Below are positions 33,003 through 39,411 of a stretch of DNA of 40,398 nt, one piece after another. How positions within the stretch are numbered: the first letter of the stretch is position 1; each line of letters starts with the position of its first letter. The notes below the pieces were generated by a model that was not told the origin of the DNA, did not search any database, and saw nothing but the letters and a program-made list of their open reading frames with translations. The position numbers were made by a program, and so were the translations under genes. Source of the stretch: a virus; IMG/VR virus record IMGVR_UViG_3300050343_000183, positions 1 through 40,398 of that record; one strand, 5' to 3'.

Positions 33003-33413
33003 ATGAATGATTGGGCAAATGACATTTATATGATGCACAATAAATTTGGCGTCAAAGAATGGTTCGAAGCAAATAAAGATAACAACGTTATGATGCGAGA
33101 GTATCTTAACTTTAGATTAAATATGGTACGCGAGGAATTAGATGAAACGCGTGATGCTTTTACTAAAGGAGATCCCGAAGAAATTGTTGACGGTCTTATT
33201 GATCTTTGTGTTTTTGCCATTGGTACTCTTGATGTTTTTGGCGTGGATGCTCATAAAGCATGGGATGCTGTTTATGAAGCAAATATGGCAAAAAGTCCAG
33301 GTATAAAAGAAGGTCGTCCTAATCCGTTTGGATTACCTGATTTAATAAAACCAGATGGGTGGACTGCACCCTCACATGAGGATAATCATGGTGACTTCCC
33401 TAACGCTCTTTAA
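33003..33413 (+). CDS. MazG-like nucleotide pyrophosphohydrolase
   Basis: 136 residues. The all-alpha NTP-PPase signature is seen: REELDETRDAF (E-x-x-x-E/D type), then EEIVDGLIDLCVFAIG carrying the E..D pair, and a C-terminal YEANMAKSPG loop typical of MazG-like phage proteins. Such enzymes hydrolyse (d)NTPs or alarmones; cyanophage MazG is proposed to shape host nucleotide pools. GGAG precedes the ATG, with an early promoter upstream. The C-terminal 'GRPNPFGLPDLIKPDGW' resembles substrate-loop regions of the family. Confidence 0.82.
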   Translation: MNDWANDIYMMHNKFGVKEWFEANKDNNVMMREYLNFRLNMVREELDETRDAFTKGDPEEIVDGLIDLCVFAIGTLDVFGVDAHKAWDAVYEANMAKSPGIKEGRPNPFGLPDLIKPDGWTAPSHEDNHGDFPNAL

Positions 33414-34029
33414 GAGTACGTTTGACAATAAAACTCACAGAAAAATGTCATTCCATTCGTGGAGTGACTTTAGTAGTTTGCTATTTCATTTAAGCGAACT
33501 AGAAAGAAAAGGTAAAAAAGATGCAGAGCTTATTTCACCAGCTACTTATGTGGATGGGACAACTAGGGCGAACAGAAATGTTTTGGCTTGGGCAGGTTGG
33601 GCTGCTGTTGATGTTGACGATTATGAATACGAAGGAGATTTAAAAGATGACTTGGTTATGCGGTTTGGTGATTATAATTTTATTTGCTATAGTACTGCCA
33701 GCTCTACACTCGATCAGCCGAAGTTTCGACTTGTCTTTGAACTTGAACGACAGGTTGAACAATCTGAGATTAAGCACTTCTGGTGGTCTCTCAACAAGCA
33801 ACTCGAAGACATTGGAGATGCACAGACTAAAGATCTATCGAGGATGTATTACATACCAGCGAAATATGTTGGTGCTCACAACTTTATATTCGATAATAGT
33901 GGGCATCCTGTTGACGTTGACCATCTTATGGCCAAATGGCCTTACGACCGTAGCAGAGACTCTAAAAACTTTTTAGATAGATTGCCACCCGGAACTACAA
34001 GCAGCCGTATTAGAATACAAACAAAGTAA
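33388..34029 (+). CDS. Primase-polymerase-like protein, N-terminal part (frame-broken)
   Basis: 213 residues from ATG 33388 behind GAGG, overlapping the MazG-like gene. The core AWAGWAAVDVDDYEYEG, then FICYSTASSTLDQPKFRLVF, resembles the catalytic part of primase-polymerase-type (AEP-like) N-terminal domains of phage and plasmid replication proteins: a DxD acid pair, a 'YST.S.T...P..R.VF' strand, and a later YYIPAKY segment. From about 33990 the frame yields an unlikely tail (GTTSSRIRIQTK); the natural continuation is in the +1 frame from 33992. Deleting one base in CACCCGGAAC restores LDRLPPELQAAVLEYKQS. Confidence 0.6.
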   Translation: MVTSLTLFKSTFDNKTHRKMSFHSWSDFSSLLFHLSELERKGKKDAELISPATYVDGTTRANRNVLAWAGWAAVDVDDYEYEGDLKDDLVMRFGDYNFICYSTASSTLDQPKFRLVFELERQVEQSEIKHFWWSLNKQLEDIGDAQTKDLSRMYYIPAKYVGAHNFIFDNSGHPVDVDHLMAKWPYDRSRDSKNFLDRLPPGTTSSRIRIQTK

Positions 34030-34324
34030 GTTAACTAATACAACTTATTTTTGGTCTGGTTATAGAGATTGTCCATTCTGGCCGAAAGATTTAGCTGCTG
34101 AGTATCAGACTATTAGTAATACCGGTTGGTATGCAAAGATGTATGCCATCATGGTAAAGGTTGCAGGTAATGCCACTTATCGTGGTTATCCTATTCAGGC
34201 ATATGAGATTGCTGAACTATGTAAACAGTTTGATCAAGAAAACGGCAATTGGTATGAGAACAGACCGATGGAAACAGAGGCTGATAGAGCATTAGAATAT
34301 ATTATGAGAAACGGAAAGTTATAA
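33992..34324 (+). CDS. Primase-polymerase-like protein, C-terminal part (+1 frame)
   Basis: 110 residues with no start of its own: ELQAAVLEYKQSKLTNTTYF, WSGYRDCPFWPKDLAAEYQT, 'GWYAKMYAIMVKVAGNATYR', 'GYPIQAYEIAELCKQFDQEN'. It is the in-sense continuation of the preceding piece, probably a helical primase C-terminal region. Whole gene 33388-34324 would encode about 311 residues. An ATG at 34139 could give a separate 61-residue product, but it lies mid-domain without a ribosome site. Confidence 0.55.
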   Translation, partial: ELQAAVLEYKQSKLTNTTYFWSGYRDCPFWPKDLAAEYQTISNTGWYAKMYAIMVKVAGNATYRGYPIQAYEIAELCKQFDQENGNWYENRPMETEADRALEYIMRNGKL

Positions 34325-34650
34325 TGAAATATATTATGTTAGCATTTATAATAATGTGCACCTCGTCTATGGTAATGGCTGATAATGCTTTTATCAAAGA
34401 CTGTATGATGGATTATCAATCAAAAAACTTTGATAACTATAACTATGCAAAGGCAGCTGCATGCGTACAAAAGTATCGTACACATGAACAAGAAATAGAA
34501 GTTGCTGAGATAAGAGAGTTTCTTAAAAAGAAACCTTGGTTCAGAGGACCTGATTGGAAATGGGAAGATACAGCAGAATGGCGTTGTTCTCGTCAACTAT
34601 CTTCAGGTAGAACTATTTGTCGTAAACCATATTATACAAGGACTGAGTAA
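34324..34650 (+). CDS. Small secreted protein with signal peptide
   Basis: 108 residues. Residues 1-19 (MKYIMLAFIIMCTSSMVMA) form a signal peptide with likely cleavage before Asp20. The mature part has four cysteines (KDCMMDYQ, AAACVQKY, WRCSRQL, TICRKPYY), which could form two disulfides in the periplasm. I do not recognise the family. It overlaps the upstream stop by one base (TAATG) and the downstream ATG likewise. A periplasmic protein expressed with nucleotide genes is unusual; a role in superinfection exclusion or lysis control is possible but unproven. Confidence 0.62.
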   Translation: MKYIMLAFIIMCTSSMVMADNAFIKDCMMDYQSKNFDNYNYAKAAACVQKYRTHEQEIEVAEIREFLKKKPWFRGPDWKWEDTAEWRCSRQLSSGRTICRKPYYTRTE

Positions 34651-34808
34651 TGTTACCTGATGAAATGGAAGCTGAAAAGAATCGCAAGATGATTATAGCA
34701 CAAGCTGATGAAATAGAAATGCTAAAACGTAATGTAAGAGATTTGCAAAAACAACTTCAAGATGCGTATATTAAAATAGGTAAAGGAGAAACAAGTGAAA
34801 GCAGGTAA
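34650..34808 (+). CDS. Small coiled-coil protein
   Basis: 52 residues, ATG overlapping the preceding stop (TAATG). Nearly all of it is a charged amphipathic helix (MIIAQADEIEMLKRNVRDLQ, then KQLQDAYIKIG), i.e. a coiled coil. It overlaps the cupin gene start by 14 nt. It may be a small adaptor, or a spanin-like or structural helper; no function can be assigned. Confidence 0.5.
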   Translation: MLPDEMEAEKNRKMIIAQADEIEMLKRNVRDLQKQLQDAYIKIGKGETSESR

Positions 34809-35148
34809 AGTATGGGGAACTACTGAACTCGTTGAAGCTAACGGAGTTTTAGAGTTTCATAGAATCGAAATGAAAGCAGGTGGCGTTTGCTCAAAACATT
34901 TGCATGAATATAAATGGAACGGTTTCTATTGTGAGTCTGGTACTATGCTCATTAAAGTATGGCAAAAAGATTATGACTTATGTGACGAGACTATATTATA
35001 TCCAGGTGATTACACAAAAGTAAAGCCAGGTTTATATCATAAATTTGAATGCATTGAAGACGGAGTTGCATTTGAATTGTATTGGGCAGAATTTGCTCAT
35101 CAAGATATTAAGAGAGAATCAGTAGGGTTTATTCTTAAAGACATATAG
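34795..35148 (+). CDS. Cupin protein resembling mannose-6-phosphate isomerase
   Basis: 117 residues from GTG 34795 behind AAAGGAGA. A single cupin barrel starting KVWGTTELVEANGVLEFHRI, then GGVCSKHLHEYKWNGFYCES with the metal ligands His and His in KHLHEYK and the following Gly-rich turn, then YPGDYTKVKPGLYHKFECIE with the last His. The KVWG.TE start and H-x-H-x-x-K motif are those of the type II mannose-6-phosphate isomerase cupin (and small sugar-binding cupins). Product could interconvert or bind phosphosugars, which would link to the phosphomannomutase domain of gp43. Substrate is inferred. Confidence 0.75.
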   Translation: MKAGKVWGTTELVEANGVLEFHRIEMKAGGVCSKHLHEYKWNGFYCESGTMLIKVWQKDYDLCDETILYPGDYTKVKPGLYHKFECIEDGVAFELYWAEFAHQDIKRESVGFILKDI

Positions 35149-35155
35149 GTGATGA

Positions 35156-35689
35156 ATGAGTCGTTATAAAGGTAAAGTTGCAAAAGAGTTTATTGTAAGA
35201 CGTGACGAACGTATTGCAGAAGATAATCGTGAAAACTTAGATCCATATTTTCAATGGGATTGTGAGTTTGTAGAATGGCACCAAGCAAAGGTCGATCCAT
35301 TTCAAACGTTGTATGACGGATATGAATATGACACAACTCATAAAGTACTTGGTAATATAGATTATAAGATATATTCTAAAGCTGGTGTACACGTATCACC
35401 ATATATTCAGAAACAGATTATAGAAGGTAAGATAGACAAACTCGGAATATGGATGTGGATAAAACCATATAAACGACTTGAGTTAGGTGAATCAGTTGAG
35501 TATGAAATTATTGACTTTGTCGATGCTAAACAAGCATTAATAAGATTAGAACCCGATATGAAAGGCAGCCAACGATTTCAATATCCTCTTAAAGAGATAC
35601 AAGAAGTTAATATGACTAAAGCTCTTGAAGGATTGCGTGGAACTCGAATGGATGATAATTGGTATTATTTTAATAAAAGTGAAAAATAA
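35156..35689 (+). CDS. Unknown protein
   Basis: 177 residues, rich in Tyr/Trp and charged residues, no cysteine pair or membrane segment except Cys36. Segments IDKLGIWMWIKPYKRLELGE and VDAKQALIRLEPDMKGSQRF suggest a compact mixed alpha/beta domain. ATG 7 nt after the cupin stop, behind AGGTGATGA, so it is co-transcribed with the cupin. I do not recognise the family. Confidence 0.6.
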   Translation: MSRYKGKVAKEFIVRRDERIAEDNRENLDPYFQWDCEFVEWHQAKVDPFQTLYDGYEYDTTHKVLGNIDYKIYSKAGVHVSPYIQKQIIEGKIDKLGIWMWIKPYKRLELGESVEYEIIDFVDAKQALIRLEPDMKGSQRFQYPLKEIQEVNMTKALEGLRGTRMDDNWYYFNKSEK

Positions 35690-35692
35690 CTG

Positions 35693-35721
35693 TGTACAAA
35701 TACTTTCAGATATGATAGAAT
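35693..35721 (+). promoter_or_regulatory. Early-type promoter for the modification gene block
   Basis: TGTACA (35693-35698), 17 nt, TAGAAT (35716-35721), 21 nt before the ATG at 35743 with AAAGAGG as ribosome site. It starts 3 nt after the preceding stop codon and should drive genes 35743 to beyond 39401, all overlapping or adjacent. Confidence 0.78.
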
Positions 35722-35742
35722 ATAAAGAGAAAAGAGGTCAAT

Positions 35743-36093
35743 ATGAAAGAATCAATTAAAGTTCTGCAAGAATGTGCAGAGATTCAAGATAGAAAATCAC
35801 GTGATTATCAAAACCCTAATTCACGTATCAAACAAGCTGATTACTATCCACGTGGTGTAATGTCCATTATGGAATTAATCAATACAAAAACTATTCGATT
35901 ATGGTCTGTTCTCGAAGCAATGGAGAATGATCCTGATTATGAACCAAACTTTGAGTCCATTGAGGACTCACTCAAAGATCTAATTAACTATTCGTCTTTT
36001 GCTGTTGCGTATGCACGTGGTGGTATTGACGGACAAGATACAAATCGTGATTTTTTAAATAGAGATAAGAATGCGAATAGGACTGACGGCTAG
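35743..36093 (+). CDS. Nucleotide modification associated domain 1 (Nmad1/DUF1599)-like
   Basis: 116 residues. Pattern: DRKSRDYQNPNSRIKQADYY, PRGVMSIMELINTKTIRLWS and ESIEDSLKDLINYSSFAVAY, which follows the DUF1599/Nmad1 family (R-K-x-x-D-Y, then K-x-x-R-L, then E-S-x-x-D-x-x-x-D-L-x-N-Y). The family is known from base-modification neighbourhoods of phages; its exact reaction is not settled. It is the first gene of the block that also holds the dCMP hydroxymethylase. The next gene starts inside its last 23 nt. Confidence 0.72.
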   Translation: MKESIKVLQECAEIQDRKSRDYQNPNSRIKQADYYPRGVMSIMELINTKTIRLWSVLEAMENDPDYEPNFESIEDSLKDLINYSSFAVAYARGGIDGQDTNRDFLNRDKNANRTDG

Positions 36094-36493
36094 CACCTTT
36101 GACCTCCTTCATGCTGGTCATGTATCCATGCTTCGAGAAGCTAAATCTCAGTGTGATTATTTGATTGCAGCTTTGCAAGTCGATCCGTCCTTGGACCGGA
36201 GTGATAAAAATCCTCCGGTCCAAACTATTGTAGAACGGCAAGCACAATTGCATGCCGTAAAATATATCGATGAGGTAATTGTTTATTGTACAGAACGTGA
36301 TTTACTTGATATAATAAACATGTACCCTATTGATGTTAGAATCCTTGGTGAAGAATATAGACTTAAGGATTTTACTGGTAAGGATGAATGTCGTAATCGT
36401 GGCATTCAAATATATTTTAATAAGAGGGACCATCGCTTTAGTAGTAGCGATTTGAGAAAGAGAGTTTGTGATGTACCTTCCGAGCGTAACTGA
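36071..36493 (+). CDS. Cytidylyltransferase-like nucleotidyltransferase
   Basis: 140 residues. Small HIGH-superfamily nucleotidyltransferase: GLTASTFDLLHAGHVSML holds the T-F-D-L-x-H-x-G-H nucleotide-binding motif, ALQVDP the strand after it, 'QTIVERQAQLHAVKYIDEVI' the R-x-x-x-L/V region, and FSSSDLRKRV the C-terminal (R/K)-S-S-x-L-R-x-R-like signature. The family (TagD, RfaE/HldE type) makes CDP- or ADP-activated alcohols and sugars. Context suggests that it activates a group for DNA modification; substrate unknown. It overlaps both neighbours by about 22 nt. Confidence 0.85.
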   Translation: MRIGLTASTFDLLHAGHVSMLREAKSQCDYLIAALQVDPSLDRSDKNPPVQTIVERQAQLHAVKYIDEVIVYCTERDLLDIINMYPIDVRILGEEYRLKDFTGKDECRNRGIQIYFNKRDHRFSSSDLRKRVCDVPSERN

Positions 36494-37157
36494 TATACGT
36501 AAATTCTTTGTTGGTGAATTAAATGACGAAGCATTTACTATTGATAAAACTGGACAAAAGACCATTGAACTTATTGGAGCTAATTTCATGGCCGACGAAC
36601 CAGCAATATTTGGAAAAGTTAATCAAACCTATGTAGATGCAGAAATCGCATGGTATGAAAATCAATCAACTAATATACATGATATTTATGGAAGAGACAA
36701 TAAACAACCTCCTCCGCACGCGTGGCAATATGCTGCTAACGATCATGGCGAGATTAATTCTAATTATGGTCATCTCATTTATAGTCCAAAATTTTATCAG
36801 CAGTATGATCAAGCACTAGATGAGCTAGTAAATAATTCAGATAGCAGACGCGGTACAATGATATATAATCGTCCGAGCATATGGAAAGAATACAACGAAA
36901 ACGATAAGAATGATTTCATTTGTACTAATGCTGTATCTTATTATATTAGAGACTACAGATTAGATTGTGTTGTACAAATGCGTTCAAATGATGTTGTCTT
37001 TGGCTATAAGAATGATTATGCTTGGCAACAATATGTGTTGCGTAAATTGGCATCTGATATTAGTTTTACACGTAATGAAGAAATAGTACCTGGCTATATT
37101 CACTGGCAAGTTCAGAATCTTCACGTATATGAAAGGCATTTTGCACTTGTCAAATAA
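36471..37157 (+). CDS. 42: Deoxycytidylate 5-hydroxymethylase (gp42-type)
   Basis: 228 residues from ATG 36471 (T4 gp42 has 246). Match to T4 gp42 is close: KTIELIGANFMADEPAIFG vs KTIEIIGASFVADEPFIFG, GEINSNYG, DSRRGTMIYNRPS vs DSRRGIMIYTRPS, and MRSNDVVFGYKNDYAWQQYV vs MRSNDVVFGFRNDYAWQKYV. Catalytic Cys151 (FICTNA) corresponds to T4 Cys148. Asn181-Asp182 keep the Asp that in T4 selects cytosine rather than uracil. It therefore should make 5-hydroxymethyl-dCMP with methylene-tetrahydrofolate. The protein is shorter than T4's at the C-terminus. Confidence 0.93.
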   Translation: MYLPSVTDIRKFFVGELNDEAFTIDKTGQKTIELIGANFMADEPAIFGKVNQTYVDAEIAWYENQSTNIHDIYGRDNKQPPPHAWQYAANDHGEINSNYGHLIYSPKFYQQYDQALDELVNNSDSRRGTMIYNRPSIWKEYNENDKNDFICTNAVSYYIRDYRLDCVVQMRSNDVVFGYKNDYAWQQYVLRKLASDISFTRNEEIVPGYIHWQVQNLHVYERHFALVK

Positions 37158-37590
37158 ATGGGATATAAGATATTTAGAACTAGCTAAGCAACTTGCAAGT
37201 TGGTCAAAAGATCCATCAAGTAAAATTGGTGCGGTTGCCATAGGTGATAAAGGACAAGTATTATCTTGTGGCTATAATGGATTTCCTCGAAATATAGTAG
37301 ACAGCGGTGAGCGTCTAAATGATCGAGAACAAAAATACAATTACATCGTTCACGCAGAAATGAATGTAATTTATAATGCATCGTACAATGGTGTCTCCCT
37401 CGATAACTCCACCTTGTACGTGTATGGGTTACCGGTCTGTAAATCTTGCTCCCTCGGTGTTGTTCAAGTCGGCGTCAGCCGAGTTGTGATGCCTCATCAA
37501 AAGATTACAGATCGGTGGCTTGATTCATGGATTCAAAGTAGACGAATATTTAAAGAGGCTGGAGTAAAATGGGACTTCGTGACAGTATGA
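37129..37590 (+). CDS. Deoxycytidylate deaminase-like enzyme
   Basis: 153 residues from ATG 37129 (TTG at 37141 or 37147 are alternative starts; the best match starts at NKWDIRYLELAKQLASWSKD). Zinc-site motifs: VHAEMNVIYNA (His, catalytic Glu) and GLPVCKSCSLGVV (two Cys ligands). 'DPSSKIGAVAIGDKGQVLSC GYNGFP' is the nucleotide region typical of dCMP deaminases. It would convert dCMP to dUMP and so balance the pool against the hydroxymethylase, as T4 cd does. It overlaps gp42 by 29 nt. It is shorter than T4 Cd (193). Confidence 0.88.
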   Translation: MKGILHLSNKWDIRYLELAKQLASWSKDPSSKIGAVAIGDKGQVLSCGYNGFPRNIVDSGERLNDREQKYNYIVHAEMNVIYNASYNGVSLDNSTLYVYGLPVCKSCSLGVVQVGVSRVVMPHQKITDRWLDSWIQSRRIFKEAGVKWDFVTV

Positions 37591-38483
37591 TGGTTATAAC
37601 CAATCCGATATCGAATATACCGAAGAATCCTAAATCTCATACAAGAGGTTGGGCTGAACTTTGGAGTGAGCAATTAGGTGCATCTATTAATAATAAATGT
37701 ACACCTGATATTCTACGTGCTGATACAGTTTATATAGATCATGGTGCAAACTTTGGTGGTACACTTAATTTATTTGGTGGCGCCACTAAAGAAGTTTTTG
37801 ACAAGATCAATATTGTTATGGCTTGTAAAAAAGTAATATCTCTTGATTGGGATATGCCAAACTACGGAGAGATGCTTCGTAAGCGTATTGGTAATGCCAC
37901 GACTTATAATGGCATCAATAACGATTGGTGTGATAAAGTATCAGAGCGTATAAGTAATATTACTTCACTTAAACAAGAAGATATTAAAACTAATTCTGCT
38001 ATCTATGGTGATTCTCACACAATAGCATTTAGCGGTAAAGGTGATAAGGTATTTCGAACTGATGGTAAAACATTATTTGGAACTCTTAAGAAAGGTTTTG
38101 ACCTTAAAGGCGAGTACGATAAAATTACTCTTTGTCTTGGATCTATTGATATTAGGCATCATATTCTACGTCATCATAATTTTAGTCTAAAGTATACTCT
38201 TAAAGAGTATGTTCGTCAAGGCAATGAAGTTGGTGATGACGTATGGTTTTGTGCTCCTGTTCCAGTAGAGTTTGAAGGTAGACGTATACCTAAATCAGGA
38301 TATTTTAAGAAAGAACCTTTCTATGGATCTTGGCAAGAACGCTGGGATCTTACAAATCAGTTTATTGAAATTTTACATGATGAAGCAAAAGGTAAAGTTA
38401 TAATGCCACCAAAGAATGGTATACTATGGATCCTGAAAAATATGCAAATACGTATATGGAACATGGTTCTAGTTTTCACGTAG
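37569..38483 (+). CDS. SGNH-hydrolase-like protein of unknown role
   Basis: 304 residues from ATG 37569 behind GGAG (ATG 37587 is possible). Residues 144-151 AIYGDSHT form a GDS block I-like motif, and LCLGSIDIRHHILRHHNF near residue 200 resembles the later 'GxxDxRxHI' block of GDSH-type SGNH proteins. The N-terminal part (DHGANFGGTLNLFGGATKEV) is unlike known hydrolases. In this block it might transfer or remove an acyl or other group on a modified base or sugar. Function is inference; an inactive SGNH fold is possible. The last ~58 nt overlap the next gene. Confidence 0.55.
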   Translation: MGLRDSMMVITNPISNIPKNPKSHTRGWAELWSEQLGASINNKCTPDILRADTVYIDHGANFGGTLNLFGGATKEVFDKINIVMACKKVISLDWDMPNYGEMLRKRIGNATTYNGINNDWCDKVSERISNITSLKQEDIKTNSAIYGDSHTIAFSGKGDKVFRTDGKTLFGTLKKGFDLKGEYDKITLCLGSIDIRHHILRHHNFSLKYTLKEYVRQGNEVGDDVWFCAPVPVEFEGRRIPKSGYFKKEPFYGSWQERWDLTNQFIEILHDEAKGKVIMPPKNGILWILKNMQIRIWNMVLVFT

Positions 38484-39411
38484 CTCCACCTTATTACCGT
38501 AGGAATGATTGGGGAGTATCTCCTCTTGCCACATAATAATCACGTAGTTGACGGAGTCAATAAAGATATACATCCATTGTATGGAGATCCAAAAGAATAT
38601 TATTTGGATTTAGCAAAGAACTGGGAGGACCCCTATGGAATACCAATTGTTGACGAATTTGATTCTGTTCGTGTTGTGCGCGATGATCATTTGGTTGGCA
38701 GTAAAGTTCGTGGCGGGGATTGTCTCATCTCTTCTTTACCTGACAAAATTGATACTATCGTCTATGTTCAACCTCGGACTGGTCTTGCTGGTGTTTCTAT
38801 TCTTGATGTGGCTAAGCGGCATGATCTAGATGTAAAACTCTTTATGCCATCTTCTAAACGTATTTCTGATCATCAGGCTTGTTGTATAGAACGTGGTGCA
38901 AAAGCAGAGTTTCATAGAATTGCTGCAATGCCAAACCTTAATCTAATTGCAAAAAAGTGGGCTGATGAATATGACAATGCTTTCTTTGTGCCTCTTGGTT
39001 TAAAACATGAAATGGTTACGGCAGGTATAGTAAAGACTGCGTCTAAGATAAGAGAACCAGAAGTTGTATACACAGCCACGTCCACGGGTGTGCTCACACG
39101 GGGACTGCAAATAGCTTGGCCTAATGCTGAGTTTGTATCCGTTTGTGTATCGCGTAATATGAAAGCCGGTGAACTTGGTAAGGCTGAACCTATATCAGAT
39201 CCTTTGCAATTTACTACTTCTGAGAAAGAAAGAAAACTTACCAGCTTTCCCGACTATAGATACTTACGATGGCAAAGTATGGAAGTATATTCCTAAGGAC
39301 GGAAAGAAAGATATTCTATTCTGGAACGTAGGTAAAGAACCTGTCTTACAGAACTTAGGTTTAGCTGATACGATTGATTCATATAGAGAATGGCCTAAAG
39401 ATGTTAAATGA
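38426..39411 (+). pseudogene. PLP fold-type-II-like protein (ACC deaminase/threonine synthase type), frame-broken
   Basis: Three frames join into ~328 residues. Frame 1: ATG 38426 to about 38520 (MDPEKYANTYMEHGSSFHVA). Frame 2: about 38520-39235, with VRVVRDDHLVGSKVRGGDCL (the R-D-D-x-x-x-G-S-K pattern; Lys codon 38703-38705 would hold PLP), QPRTGLAGVSILDVAKRHDL, an ERGAKAEFH turn and VVYTATSTGVLTRGLQIAWP as the phosphate-binding loop. Frame 3: about 39235-39411 (LPAFPTIDTYDGKVWKYIPK to EWPKDVK). Each shift equals one extra base. The fold is the tryptophan-synthase-beta superfamily; the reaction is unknown. If the shifts are errors the gene is intact. Confidence 0.6.

Noticed and set aside
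37129-37157. Frameshift between gp42 and the deaminase
   Set aside because: Both proteins have complete conserved ends; the 29-nt overlap fits the tightly packed gene style of this block.
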